Of a stretch of 64,000 bases of DNA, positions 35,207 to 43,780 are shown one piece after another. A model generated the notes under the pieces. That model was given only the letters and a program-made list of their open reading frames with translations, was not told the DNA's origin and ran no database searches. This stretch comes from Saprospiraceae bacterium (GTDB lineage: Bacteria; Bacteroidota; Bacteroidia; Chitinophagales; Saprospiraceae). Made by a program: the position numbers and the translations under genes. The stretch covers positions 1 through 64,000 of the forward strand of contig JALHOZ010000009.1 in NCBI GenBank assembly GCA_022842725.1, given 5' to 3'. The first letter of the stretch is position 1. Each line of letters begins with the position of its first letter.

Positions 35207-35383
35207 ATGAGAATTTTAATATTAATCGTTGTACTTAGTACAACCTGCCAAATGTATGCCCAAAATCTTCTAGTTAAATATCGAACTTGTAATCCTTATG
35301 ATAACGCCAGTTTGTTACTGGTGCCCAATCCCGTTTACCCGCCAACAAATGCCTTAAGTCCCAACTTTACCACTTGTACCTAA
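35207..35383 (+). pseudogene. Truncated secreted ORF ending in a palindromic repeat
   Basis: A 58-codon frame with ATG, a hydrophobic signal peptide (M-R-I-L-I-L-I-V-V-L-S-T-T-C, then M-Y-A-Q) and only about 40 further residues. The palindromic element at 35303 lies in the middle of the frame, after which the translation looks random. It seems that an exported protein gene was cut by insertion or deletion at the repeat. It follows the 374-residue lipoprotein by 29 nt. It could also be chance; moderate confidence. Confidence 0.4.
35303..35325 (+). repeat. Palindromic AGTTTGTAACT-core element, copy 7
   Basis: AACGCCAGTTTGTTACTGGT then GCC; arms CGCCAGT and ACTGGTG pair. Confidence 0.7.
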
Positions 35384-35437
35384 AAAAAATAAACAACCCT
35401 ATTGTACTTCGTTTATCCAATCCGGCAATTTTCCCTG

Positions 35438-36355
35438 TCACATTTTCCCGAATCTTTCTGTTACGACGCTGCCGTTTGTATCATGTAGCATCAATAAATA
35501 ACAACCTTGAGGCAGGTTGGAAACCCCGATTAGATGGTTTGAATCAATTTTTCCGTCAAAAATCTTTTGACCGGTTGCCGAAAAAATTTCATAAAATTTA
35601 AAATCTATAGTCGACGAAATCTGAATGACGTCTGACACGGGATTCGGAAACAAACGGACTTCCGCAGACTGTACGTCGGATGTTTGAGAAGATAAACAAT
35701 CAAAAACATCACCGGCACGCCAGATCAGATTTCCTTTTTCGTAGTAGCAACGGATGGTTCTGTCCCACAAAGGGTCGGCAGCCGTACAGGCATATTCACT
35801 CATAAAAAGTTGACCCAATTGTCCCAATCCTTCGACAAAAGACCAACCGGTATCCGAAGGCTGGGGTAGGGGTTCGGAATCATCCGGCAAACAAACAAAA
35901 TTGATTTTTGTCCGCTCTGTCCCGTCCATCAAGGTAATCGTATCCATAAAAACAATATACAAGGGTTTGCTCTGATATTCCGGTGTTTCTACCCAAAGGG
36001 TGTCACCGGTTTTTGCTCCAAAATCTATGAGTAAGATGTCTTGTTCGTCGCCATTATACTTATACAAACGTCGGTTTTCCTGTCTGTAAATGGTATGGGT
36101 AGGGAATATTTTTGTTTCATCTGCCGGCCGGTAATAAACCAACTCTTTATAATTTTTATTATTAAACAGGGTATCACGGGAAGCAAAAGTATATACCCTG
36201 ATTTCTTTTGTATTGATGGTGTAATCATGGTAATCGACGACCCACCGGTTGTCAGGAGAAATGGTCGTCACATTTTGTGATATACCTAAGGTCCACCATC
36301 CGCAACAAAATATAAATGGTAGTAAAATTTTTGTCATGCTCCTGATTTTCAGCAA
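35438..36355 (-). CDS. T9SS type A sorting-domain protein, 305 residues
   Basis: Signal peptide (M-L-K-I-R-S-M-T-K plus a hydrophobic stretch, likely cut after I-S-Q; a second ATG at M-T-K is possible), a body of about 205 residues with no family I know, and a T9SS tail from about residue 230 (L-F-P-N-P-V-S-D-V-I ... N-L-P-Q-G-C-Y-L-L). The body has paired cysteines (Y-A-C-T-A-A-D, R-C-Y-Y, D-C-L-S) which may form disulfides outside the cell. It is convergent with the 58-codon fragment and divergent from the acetoacetyl-CoA ligase gene. Confidence 0.85.
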   Translation of the reverse strand: MLKIRSMTKILLPFIFCCGWWTLGISQNVTTISPDNRWVVDYHDYTINTKEIRVYTFASRDTLFNNKNYKELVYYRPADETKIFPTHTIYRQENRRLYKYNGDEQDILLIDFGAKTGDTLWVETPEYQSKPLYIVFMDTITLMDGTERTKINFVCLPDDSEPLPQPSDTGWSFVEGLGQLGQLFMSEYACTAADPLWDRTIRCYYEKGNLIWRAGDVFDCLSSQTSDVQSAEVRLFPNPVSDVIQISSTIDFKFYEIFSATGQKIFDGKIDSNHLIGVSNLPQGCYLLMLHDTNGSVVTERFGKM

Positions 36356-36423
36356 ATATAACGATACTTCCTTCAGAGGTCTTATTTATTTGCGAAAATG
36401 TCTCTATTGGTACAAAATAATGA

Positions 36424-36525
36424 TAGGTATTAGGCATTAGGTACTAGGTATTAGGCACTAACCACAACCTGGTACCTAAAACCCAAGACCTGGTACCCAA
36501 AACCTAACACCTAAAACCTATCACA
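36424..36525. repeat. Head-to-head heptanucleotide array
   Basis: Five 7-nt units TAGGYAY (36424-36458) are followed, after a short break, by about eight 7-nt units ending in ACC (for example TGGTACC, TAAAACC, TAACACC). The two parts are the same GGTNNNN-type unit on opposite strands. It lies upstream of the acetoacetyl-CoA ligase gene. Confidence 0.75.
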
Positions 36526-36587
36526 TAGTTTTCTTTTCTTTTTCCAAAATCAAAAATGTAGTATCTTGTGCCGTAAATGTATTTTGT

Positions 36588-38552
36588 ATGTCCCCCTTGT
36601 GGAATCCTGACCGGGAAATTACCGAAAAAAGTCACCTGAGGCATTATATGTCCTGGCTGAAAACATATGCCAACCACGATTTTGAAGATTATCATGCTTT
36701 GTGGTCCTGGTCTGTGGACAACCACGAAAGATTTTGGGAAAGTTTATACCACTATTTTCAAATCATCGACCATGGAAAATATACGTCGGTCACCGACGGC
36801 TCCACGATGCCGGGCGTCCGCTGGTTTGAGGGCAGCAAAATCAATTATGGCGAACATATATTCCGTAAGGCAACCACCGAAAGACCGGCTGTGTTGTATT
36901 GTTCGGAATCTTTTCCCGACATAAAAGCCCTTTCCTGGGAAGATCTTTCCAGACAGGTGGTTTTGTTTCAACAATATCTTTTGGCACACGGTGTTCAAAA
37001 AGGAGACCGCGTAGCTGCTTATCTGACCAATACACCTCATGCCACCATCGCTATGTTGGCTACCATCTCCATCGGAGCCATCTGGTCTTCCTGCTCTCCG
37101 GATTTTGGTGTTTCATCCGTCATTGACCGGTTCAAACAGATTTCTCCTTCTATACTGATTGGTATTGACGGGTACACCTACAATGGCAAACGATTTGACA
37201 GGGTAAAAGAATTGGAAGAAATCCGTAACCAATTGCCTGATTGCAAAGATTTGGTCATCGTTCCTTTTCTGGGAGACATTCCCTTCGGCCATGTACCGAA
37301 CCATACTTCCTGGACCGAGATTATGAATCAGGATACCAACAAAGAGCTGACGTTTGTGCCGGTGGATTTTAACGATCCTATATGGATATTGTATTCTTCA
37401 GGGACAACCGGCAAACCCAAAGCCATCACCCATTCTCACGGAGGGATGTTGCTGGAACATCTCAAATACCTTCATTTTCACAACGATGTACACGAAGGCG
37501 AGAAGTTTTTTTGGTATTCCACGACGGGATGGATGATGTGGAATTTTGTTCATGCCAGTTTACTGGCCGGAGCGACGATCGTGCTTTACGAAGGCAGTGC
37601 TGCTTTTCCGGGACTGTCCTTTTTATGGGATATGGCTTCAAAAGCGGGTGTTCACCATTTCGGGACTTCTGCACCATATATAGTGGCTTGTATGAAAGCC
37701 GGACTGGACATTAAAAAAACAACCGACCTTTCGGCTTTGCGTTCCATAGGTTCTACAGGCTCTCCGCTGCCGCCTGAAGGGTTTGTTTATGTGTATGAGC
37801 ATATCCACGATGCTGTATGGTTGACTTCTATGTCGGGAGGTACAGACGTTTGTACAGCCTTTGTGGGTGGAAATGTTTTGCTTCCTGTCTATCAGGGCGA
37901 AATCCAATGCAGAACTTTGGGCTGCGCCTTGTACGCGTATAATGAAAACGGCAACCTTGTGCCCAACGGTGAGGTCGGAGAAATGGTCATTACCAAAGCG
38001 ATGCCTTGTATGCCAATATATTTTTGGAATGATTACCACAACGCCAAATACTGTGACAGTTATTTTGATATGTTTGAAAATATATGGCGGCACGGCGACT
38101 GGATAAACATCACCGAACACCAGGGAATCATCATTTTGGGACGTTCAGATGCTACGCTCAACAGGCACGGGGTTCGTATCGGAACAGCTGAAATATATGG
38201 TTCACTCAATAAAATTGAAGAAATCAAGGATAGTTTGGTAGTTAATCTGGAGATGGAAGGCGGAAAACATTATATGCCGCTTTTTGTGGTTTTGAATGAA
38301 GGACAGCATTTGACCCCTGAATTGATTCAAAAAATAGCCAAACAATTGCGTGCTGATTATTCGCCGCGACATGTGCCGGATGAAGTTTACGAGGTGGCGG
38401 ATCTTCCGTACACCATTTCCGGTAAAAAACTCGAAACCCCGGTAAAAAAAATATTGTTGGGCATGGCCGTGGACACCGTTTCCAACAAAGATGCCATGCG
38501 CAACCCTGAATCCCTTGAATATTTTAAATCCTTTAAAATTCCCAACCTATGA
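36588..38552 (+). CDS. Acetoacetate-CoA ligase
   Basis: A 654-residue ANL-superfamily enzyme. The N-terminus (W-N-P ... F-W-E-S-L-Y) and length match acetoacetyl-CoA synthetases. AMP-binding motif [15 protein letters not shown] is at about residues 267-281, M-S-G-G-T-D-V near 415, the hinge [13 protein letters not shown] near 520, and the C-terminal lysine loop S-G-K-K-L-E near 612. It activates acetoacetate to acetoacetyl-CoA in the cytosol, feeding ketone-body or PHB-type carbon into metabolism. It overlaps folD by 4 nt (ATGA), so the two are cotranslated although their pathways differ. Confidence 0.95.
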   Translation: MSPLWNPDREITEKSHLRHYMSWLKTYANHDFEDYHALWSWSVDNHERFWESLYHYFQIIDHGKYTSVTDGSTMPGVRWFEGSKINYGEHIFRKATTERPAVLYCSESFPDIKALSWEDLSRQVVLFQQYLLAHGVQKGDRVAAYLTNTPHATIAMLATISIGAIWSSCSPDFGVSSVIDRFKQISPSILIGIDGYTYNGKRFDRVKELEEIRNQLPDCKDLVIVPFLGDIPFGHVPNHTSWTEIMNQDTNKELTFVPVDFNDPIWILYSSGTTGKPKAITHSHGGMLLEHLKYLHFHNDVHEGEKFFWYSTTGWMMWNFVHASLLAGATIVLYEGSAAFPGLSFLWDMASKAGVHHFGTSAPYIVACMKAGLDIKKTTDLSALRSIGSTGSPLPPEGFVYVYEHIHDAVWLTSMSGGTDVCTAFVGGNVLLPVYQGEIQCRTLGCALYAYNENGNLVPNGEVGEMVITKAMPCMPIYFWNDYHNAKYCDSYFDMFENIWRHGDWINITEHQGIIILGRSDATLNRHGVRIGTAEIYGSLNKIEEIKDSLVVNLEMEGGKHYMPLFVVLNEGQHLTPELIQKIAKQLRADYSPRHVPDEVYEVADLPYTISGKKLETPVKKILLGMAVDTVSNKDAMRNPESLEYFKSFKIPNL

Positions 38553-39424
38553 TCCTGATAGATGGCAAAAAAGTAGCAGAAGAAATCAAACTCGAATTAA
38601 AATCAGAAGTCGATGTTTTGAGGACTGCAGGCAAAAAAATCCCACACCTTGCAGCTATTCTGGTCGGAGAAAATCCTGCCAGTATGGCTTATGTCAACAA
38701 TAAAGTTAAAAGTTGTGCCGATGCGGGATTTGTATCTACGCTCATTAAAAAAGAAGGAAATATATCAGAGGAGGAACTGTTGAAGGTTGTGGAGGAGTTG
38801 AATCAGAATCCCGATATCGATGGATTTATCGTTCAGCTGCCGTTGCCCAAACATATCGACGAACTCACTGTCACCATGGCCATCGATCCTGCTAAAGATG
38901 TCGATGGTTTTCATCCTGTCAATTTTGGGAAAATGGCGCAGGGACTTCCTTGTTTTTTGCCGGCCACACCTTATGGTATTACTTTATTGTTGAAATATTA
39001 CAATATTGACACCGTTGGCAAAAATGTAGTGGTTGTGGGCAGGAGCCATATCGTAGGCACACCAATGAGCATATTGCTCTCCAGAAAAGGCGCAGACGCA
39101 ACTGTAACGCTGACCCATAGCAGGACAAAAAATCTTGAAGAAATCATTTCTCAGGCAGATATCGTTATAGCCGCAATAGGAATACCTCATTTTATCAAAG
39201 CCGATATGGTCAAAGAAGGTGCTGTCGTCATTGATGTCGGTATCAACAGAGTGGAAGACGATACAGCCATCAAAAAATATAAATTGGTAGGTGATGTTGA
39301 TTTTGAAAATGTTGCGCCCAAATGTAGTTATATCACACCTGTGCCGGGTGGGGTAGGGCCGATGACAGTCGTCAGTCTGATGAAAAATACCTATCTCGCG
39401 GCCTTAAACAAAAACGCCCGCTGA
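38549..39424 (+). CDS. folD: Bifunctional methylene-THF dehydrogenase / methenyl-THF cyclohydrolase
   Basis: A 291-residue FolD. The active-site lysine is in V-N-N-K-V-K, with the substrate block [21 protein letters not shown], the NADP-binding G-R-S-H-I-V-G-T-P, and the C-terminal [11 protein letters not shown]. It interconverts methylene-, methenyl- and formyl-tetrahydrofolate in the cytosol. Start overlaps the preceding stop (ATGA). Length is standard and every signature is intact. Confidence 0.98.
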   Translation: MILIDGKKVAEEIKLELKSEVDVLRTAGKKIPHLAAILVGENPASMAYVNNKVKSCADAGFVSTLIKKEGNISEEELLKVVEELNQNPDIDGFIVQLPLPKHIDELTVTMAIDPAKDVDGFHPVNFGKMAQGLPCFLPATPYGITLLLKYYNIDTVGKNVVVVGRSHIVGTPMSILLSRKGADATVTLTHSRTKNLEEIISQADIVIAAIGIPHFIKADMVKEGAVVIDVGINRVEDDTAIKKYKLVGDVDFENVAPKCSYITPVPGGVGPMTVVSLMKNTYLAALNKNAR

Positions 39425-39479
39425 AATTCTTTAACTTCAGACAGGCGACTCCTAATTACGAATAAAAATACAGTTTATC

Positions 39480-40424
39480 TTACAAGGCCCTGAGTGTGGA
39501 AAGTATTTCCTTCAGTGGCGTTACTTTTGTGTTGATACGGTACGTTTGGTCTTTTTGTACCTGCGTGGATAGTTGGCCAAAATAATATTGTCCATCATCC
39601 TGATAAGACATTAAAACAAATTTTATGCCTGAATTTTCGGCTACACCAAATACATTATTGCAAAATGTTTTTGAAGCTTCATCAAACAATAAAGGGATGA
39701 CAGTATTTCCGGCTTTGTCAATGATAAATCCGATGGCATTGTTTCTGTTGAAATTGGACGGACCTTCCAGACAAGGAAAAGTTATTTGGGCAGAAGGAGG
39801 CGTCACAGGGCTACCGATAACAAACCAACCCTCCTGGGTGATGGGAAAAACACATCCATATCCGGTGATCTGATTTTCATTAATTTTGACTGACCAGGGA
39901 AGATAGTTTGATGTAAATTGGGATAACCATATTTTTTTACGATCCTCCGTCACGGTTTCATAATACAGGTGATAAGGATTGCTGCTTGTTTCTGTAGAAC
40001 TGTACCATTCGATCGGCAGACTAGGGTTGATGGTGAGGTTTTTGCCGGTGGCTTTAATATTCAGGTAGAATAAATTTTGGCTGGCTACAGGACCTGTGAT
40101 AGTATAAGGGATCTTACCAAAAGCTATTAAATCACCAATCGATTGCATGGTGAATATTTCAATGGTGGCCTGACCGGTAAATACATTTCCTGCTTCATCA
40201 ATCAAACAACCACTGGGAATTTTTAAAAAATTGGTGTTGTCTGAAGTAAAATAGGTGGTGTTTTCGGTGATGGGAATATCAAATTTTTGAATCTTTTCCA
40301 AAGATTGTGAAAACAAAAACGCCGGGTCGTCAGGATTGGTGTCCGGAATAAAAGTTTCCTTTTCCTGAAAACAGGAGGACAACAACACAAGGGGTAAAAA
40401 TATTAATAAACGGTATACACTCAT
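39480..40424 (-). CDS. Hypothetical lipoprotein, 314 residues
   Basis: Lipoprotein signal with L-S-S-C (Cys18). The body is beta-rich; it contains I-P-S-G-C-L-I-D-E-A-G-N-V-F-T-G near residue 70 and a later F-I-I-D-K-A-G-N-T-V, two similar turns that suggest internal duplication of a carboxypeptidase-regulatory or ZU5-like fold (inference, by eye). It is the last gene of the minus-strand group sigma factor, beta-barrel protein, lipoprotein, with a 66-nt gap before it, and may be part of that signalling unit. Confidence 0.75.
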   Translation of the reverse strand: MSVYRLLIFLPLVLLSSCFQEKETFIPDTNPDDPAFLFSQSLEKIQKFDIPITENTTYFTSDNTNFLKIPSGCLIDEAGNVFTGQATIEIFTMQSIGDLIAFGKIPYTITGPVASQNLFYLNIKATGKNLTINPSLPIEWYSSTETSSNPYHLYYETVTEDRKKIWLSQFTSNYLPWSVKINENQITGYGCVFPITQEGWFVIGSPVTPPSAQITFPCLEGPSNFNRNNAIGFIIDKAGNTVIPLLFDEASKTFCNNVFGVAENSGIKFVLMSYQDDGQYYFGQLSTQVQKDQTYRINTKVTPLKEILSTLRAL

Positions 40425-40490
40425 TTCAGGAAATTCGGATTAATATATACATCAATAGATTCTGTTACTTGCAGATTCGCTGCCTGCCTG

Positions 40491-41861
40491 TTAAAATTTA
40501 TATCGGGCCCCTGTCAAAAAGCTGACTGTGGAATAACTATGCCGTATCGGATAATCTTTTGATGTCAGACCTCTGTGTTGAAAACGAACGTTGGGTTCGA
40601 TGTACAGATCGAGGTGATCTGTCAGGTTGTAATTAAACTGAATACCCATCATAGTCGACAAGCCCAAAGAATGATTAAATGTGTTGGAATCCTGTCTGTT
40701 GAAGTTGGCTGCTGAAATCGTACTTTCAAGCAGGGCCATTCCTTCTTTTTTCAACATGATATTTGCCATAACTCCGGCATTTAGCACGATGTTGATTTTA
40801 TCATTTTTCCAAACCTGATAACCGAGTAAAAACGGCAAATCGATGGTGGTATATTGATTTCTGATTTTATATACAAGCGTTCCGGGTATCATGATGGTAT
40901 CAAAGGTAAACGTACTGTCTTTGATATTGCCCATACCATCTTTGATGTACAGGGTGGTTTTTATAACTTTGGTTTGAGAAGATTCAGGGTCTACGTAATC
41001 AAACTTTTCGTTGATCTGGCTGTAGTTTACACCGGTGAATAACATAAAATTTTTGGCTATTGAAAATCCCAATCGGGCTCCTATGGAAAAAGAATACAAA
41101 GGTTTTTCTGATTCCCTTCTTGCGGCTGCAAGATTTTCGAATGCCGGTTCACGTGCTACCAGTTTTCTGATGGGAAAATCATTGCCAAAATACACTTCAG
41201 CAAAAATTCCTCTTCGGGAAGATGAAAAATCTGATAGACAATTATCCTTAATGGAATATTTTTTGCCTTTAGCAGCATACGTCTGATAATTTTTTGCCGA
41301 CAAAAATGAAACCGGGGCCAGTGTATAACCTGATTCGGCACTTGTTGAAGCAACTTCATCGTCTGACAAAGAAGTTTCCGTAACAGAAGTGGTAGAAAGG
41401 GTTTGATTTTCTTGTACAGCCGGATTATTTACTGATGCCGGAAGAGTATATAAGCTATTCCTTTTTTTAAGAACCGTATGGGAAGAAGAAGAATAACGGT
41501 CGTTTTGTAATGTTGAATGTTCAGCAGTGGAAACAGGTTGATCTTCGCGGGACAGGTTATTTGTAAGTAATGAATTGTCTGCCTGTATTATATTATCCTG
41601 TGCATCATTTGAAACATAAGTTTTGTTGTCTCCGGGCAAAGAAGGTTTTGATGTAGACTGATTTGATTGTGAATAAAATACATATCCGAGCGAAACCAAA
41701 ACTACCGCACTGATAGAAATAAACCAAAAAATGGGAAATCGCCTGGTTTTTTCGGCTTCGGTTATTCCGGCTTCGATTTTGTCCCATAAACCGGAATCAA
41801 CTTCTGTCTGGTGGAATTGTACCTTATCTTTAATGATTTTATCGAATTGATTGGATCCCAT
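40491..41861 (-). CDS. Single-TM plus outer-membrane beta-barrel protein linked to the sigma factor
   Basis: A 456-residue protein with a cytoplasmic N-terminus (about 40 residues with V-D-S-G-L-W-D-K-I-E-A-G-I), one transmembrane helix (about 43-62), a long Ser/Thr/Asn-rich linker (70-200) and a C-terminal beta-barrel-like domain (from about 230, ending T-G-A-R-Y-K-F). This build, starting 3 nt after an ECF sigma gene, is typical of Bacteroidota. The N-terminal part may act like an anti-sigma segment (inference). The barrel part resembles PorT/outer-membrane beta-barrel families. Confidence 0.8.
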   Translation of the reverse strand: MGSNQFDKIIKDKVQFHQTEVDSGLWDKIEAGITEAEKTRRFPIFWFISISAVVLVSLGYVFYSQSNQSTSKPSLPGDNKTYVSNDAQDNIIQADNSLLTNNLSREDQPVSTAEHSTLQNDRYSSSSHTVLKKRNSLYTLPASVNNPAVQENQTLSTTSVTETSLSDDEVASTSAESGYTLAPVSFLSAKNYQTYAAKGKKYSIKDNCLSDFSSSRRGIFAEVYFGNDFPIRKLVAREPAFENLAAARRESEKPLYSFSIGARLGFSIAKNFMLFTGVNYSQINEKFDYVDPESSQTKVIKTTLYIKDGMGNIKDSTFTFDTIMIPGTLVYKIRNQYTTIDLPFLLGYQVWKNDKINIVLNAGVMANIMLKKEGMALLESTISAANFNRQDSNTFNHSLGLSTMMGIQFNYNLTDHLDLYIEPNVRFQHRGLTSKDYPIRHSYSTVSFLTGARYKF

Positions 41862-41864
41862 AAT

Positions 41865-42428
41865 TTATATGACCATTTTTAGGATGTTTCTTAATTTAAA
41901 CTGCAACATTTTTCTCGCTTTGACGAGTTGGGAACGCGATGTAGATTCCTCAATACTGAGTAAATCGCCGATTTCTTTATGAGAATACCCTTCCACAACA
42001 AAAAGGTTGAAAACCATGCGATATCCTTCCGGCAATTCGCTGATATAATGTATCAACTCCTCTTCGCTAAGAGAAGAAATCACAGAGGGTTCAACCTTCT
42101 CGTGCATGTCCGCGATCTCGGAAAAATCCAAATTCCATGCAACAGATTTTTTAGCATTGTATTTCAGGGCAGTGTTTATCATGATTCTGCGTATCCAGCC
42201 TTCAAACGAACCTTCAGAAGTAAAATTCTGAATATGTCTGAAGACCCTGATAAATCCTTCCTGAAAAATATCTTCCGCCTCAGCCTTGTTTTTGGCGTAA
42301 CGCTGGCATACTGCCATCATCTTCGGAGCGTAATATTCGTATATTTGTTTTTGACAATTGCGGTCCCCTTTGATACAGGCTTGTATCAATTCTTTTTCTG
42401 TTTGACTATTAATTAGAAGTGGGGACAT
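41865..42428 (-). CDS. ECF-type RNA polymerase sigma-70 factor
   Basis: A 187-residue sigma factor. Region 2 is visible (A-E-D-I-F-Q-E-G-F-I-R-V-F ... G-S-F-E-G-W-I-R-R-I-M-I-N) and region 4 (L-P-E-G-Y-R-M-V-F-N-L-F-V-V-E-G-Y-S-H-K-E-I-G-D-L-L), with no region 1 or 3, as in ECF factors. It would direct RNA polymerase to a specific promoter set when released by its partner, here probably the protein encoded 3 nt downstream. Confidence 0.94.
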   Translation of the reverse strand: MSPLLINSQTEKELIQACIKGDRNCQKQIYEYYAPKMMAVCQRYAKNKAEAEDIFQEGFIRVFRHIQNFTSEGSFEGWIRRIMINTALKYNAKKSVAWNLDFSEIADMHEKVEPSVISSLSEEELIHYISELPEGYRMVFNLFVVEGYSHKEIGDLLSIEESTSRSQLVKARKMLQFKLRNILKMVI

Positions 42429-42490
42429 GTGATGTCGTATATATATAAGACACTAATAATATACTATTCGCTGCCTGATGTTCAGATTTT

Positions 42491-43528
42491 TTAATCTTTT
42501 ACTACAATGGCATCATCTATCAAGCCGTCAATATCCTTATCATCCTCTTTTTTGTCTTGTGATTCAGGGTTGGAATTGACCACTACCTTTCCTTCGCTGA
42601 ATGCATCAAAATGACCTTCTGCGTATTGAGAAGCTTTGGCAAAAAAATCATCTTTATTATCCAGCAAAGAACCACCTGCATTAAGGTCATCGGAAGCAAA
42701 TTCTTCTTTAGGTTTTGCTTTTTCTTCTTCTTCAAATGCTTTGGCCTTTTCAACGGTGGCATCAAATTTTTCTTCTATGGCGGCACCGGCGGCTTTGGCT
42801 TTTTCCCAAAGGATTTCACTGCCTTCTTTGACTTTTTCACCGGCTTTTTCTGCCAGTTCTGCAGCCTGATCCCATACTTTGTCGCTGTTTTCGACAACTT
42901 TTTCGGTCAGGTTTTCAGCAATATCACTTGTTTTTTCAAAAATCTGCGAACCGGTTGTTTTGATATTTTCGCCGACCTTTTCCAGGATATTTCCGGCTTT
43001 GTCCCACGTTGAATTTGTTTGTTCTTCCGCGCCGTCAACATGATCAGATGAAAAGTGTGTACTTTCCGTAGCTGTTGTATTGGTCTTTTCAGAAGCACTA
43101 TCGGTGGTCTCAGTTGAAGTATGTCTTACTTTTTCTACAAGATCTTCGGCCTTATTCCAAACCTGTTGGCTGGTTTCTGCTATTTTGTCGCCGGTTTTTT
43201 CTGCCATGTCTCCTGCTTTTTCGGCAAGGTCTTCTGCTTTTTCCCAAACTTTGTGACCTGCTTCGGCTATTTTATCACCTGCGTTTTCTGCTATATCACC
43301 CACTTTTTCAGCCATATCTTCTGCTTTATCTTTCCATTCTTCTGCTTTTTGAGCTACGGATTCTCTGAAACCGGAAGTTTTTTCGTCCAGATGCTGAAGG
43401 GCTTCTTTACCCTCTTGTGCCAGTTCCTGACCTTTTTCTTTGGCCAGTTCCACACCTTTGTTTACTGTTGATTTAGCCACACTTTCGGTAGCAAAAAACA
43501 ATCTTTTTAATGAACTTAAGAATCCCAT
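42491..43528 (-). CDS. LEA/apolipoprotein-like amphipathic repeat protein
   Basis: A 345-residue, highly charged protein made almost entirely of amphipathic helix. Tandem units of the type [IL]-x-E-K-[AV]-G-D-x-A-E-[KN] and V-W-[ED]-K-A-E-D-L recur about ten times between residues 20 and 270; the last 75 residues are acidic and unique. The N-terminus has a short hydrophobic start (M-G-F-L-S-S-L-K-R-L-F-F-A), not a clear signal peptide. Such proteins resemble group 3 LEA proteins and may protect proteins or membranes during stress (inference). Strand bias makes the opposite strand Phe-rich and falsely open. Confidence 0.8.
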   Translation of the reverse strand: MGFLSSLKRLFFATESVAKSTVNKGVELAKEKGQELAQEGKEALQHLDEKTSGFRESVAQKAEEWKDKAEDMAEKVGDIAENAGDKIAEAGHKVWEKAEDLAEKAGDMAEKTGDKIAETSQQVWNKAEDLVEKVRHTSTETTDSASEKTNTTATESTHFSSDHVDGAEEQTNSTWDKAGNILEKVGENIKTTGSQIFEKTSDIAENLTEKVVENSDKVWDQAAELAEKAGEKVKEGSEILWEKAKAAGAAIEEKFDATVEKAKAFEEEEKAKPKEEFASDDLNAGGSLLDNKDDFFAKASQYAEGHFDAFSEGKVVVNSNPESQDKKEDDKDIDGLIDDAIVVKD

Positions 43529-43709
43529 AATGTTAATTTTATCTGTTTGTGTAATAACTTGTAAAGGTAAGAAAAATCTTACACATTTCCAAATGAAAAA
43601 TGGTTAAAAGTTAATCCTTAAGGTTTTTACATAAGGTAGCTCTTTATTTGTGTTTTGGAAAACAGTCAACGTTGTTATTGGACTTGAACAAACAGGTTTT
43701 ATAAATAAA

Positions 43710-43739
43710 AAAACCGTTGCAAATACTTTCAACGGTTTT
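43710..43739 (-). terminator. Terminator of the SulP transporter gene
   Basis: AAAACCGTTG (43710-43719) pairs with CAACGGTTTT (43730-43739), 10-nt loop; on the minus strand it is followed by a T run. It lies 41 nt after the SulP stop. Confidence 0.85.
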
Positions 43740-43780
43740 AATTATTTTACTTTATTCCTGAAAACGGATTCTGGATATCC

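Noticed and set aside
10155-35325. Palindromic repeats considered as a CRISPR array
   Set aside because: Copies are scattered over 25 kb, vary in sequence, lie in both orientations and lack regular spacers; no cas genes are present.
37382-37714. 110-codon alternative frame inside the acetoacetate-CoA ligase gene
   Set aside because: It overlaps a conserved coding region in another frame and has no recognisable features.
39400-39460. Possible terminator after folD
   Set aside because: CGCC/GGCG and CTGAA/TTCAG arms exist but are interrupted and lack a T run; the left arm is inside the coding sequence.
42611-43471. Long Phe/Cys-rich frames on the plus strand
   Set aside because: They are antisense shadows of the Lys/Glu/Ala-rich LEA-like repeat gene; the codon bias of that gene removes stops on the other strand.
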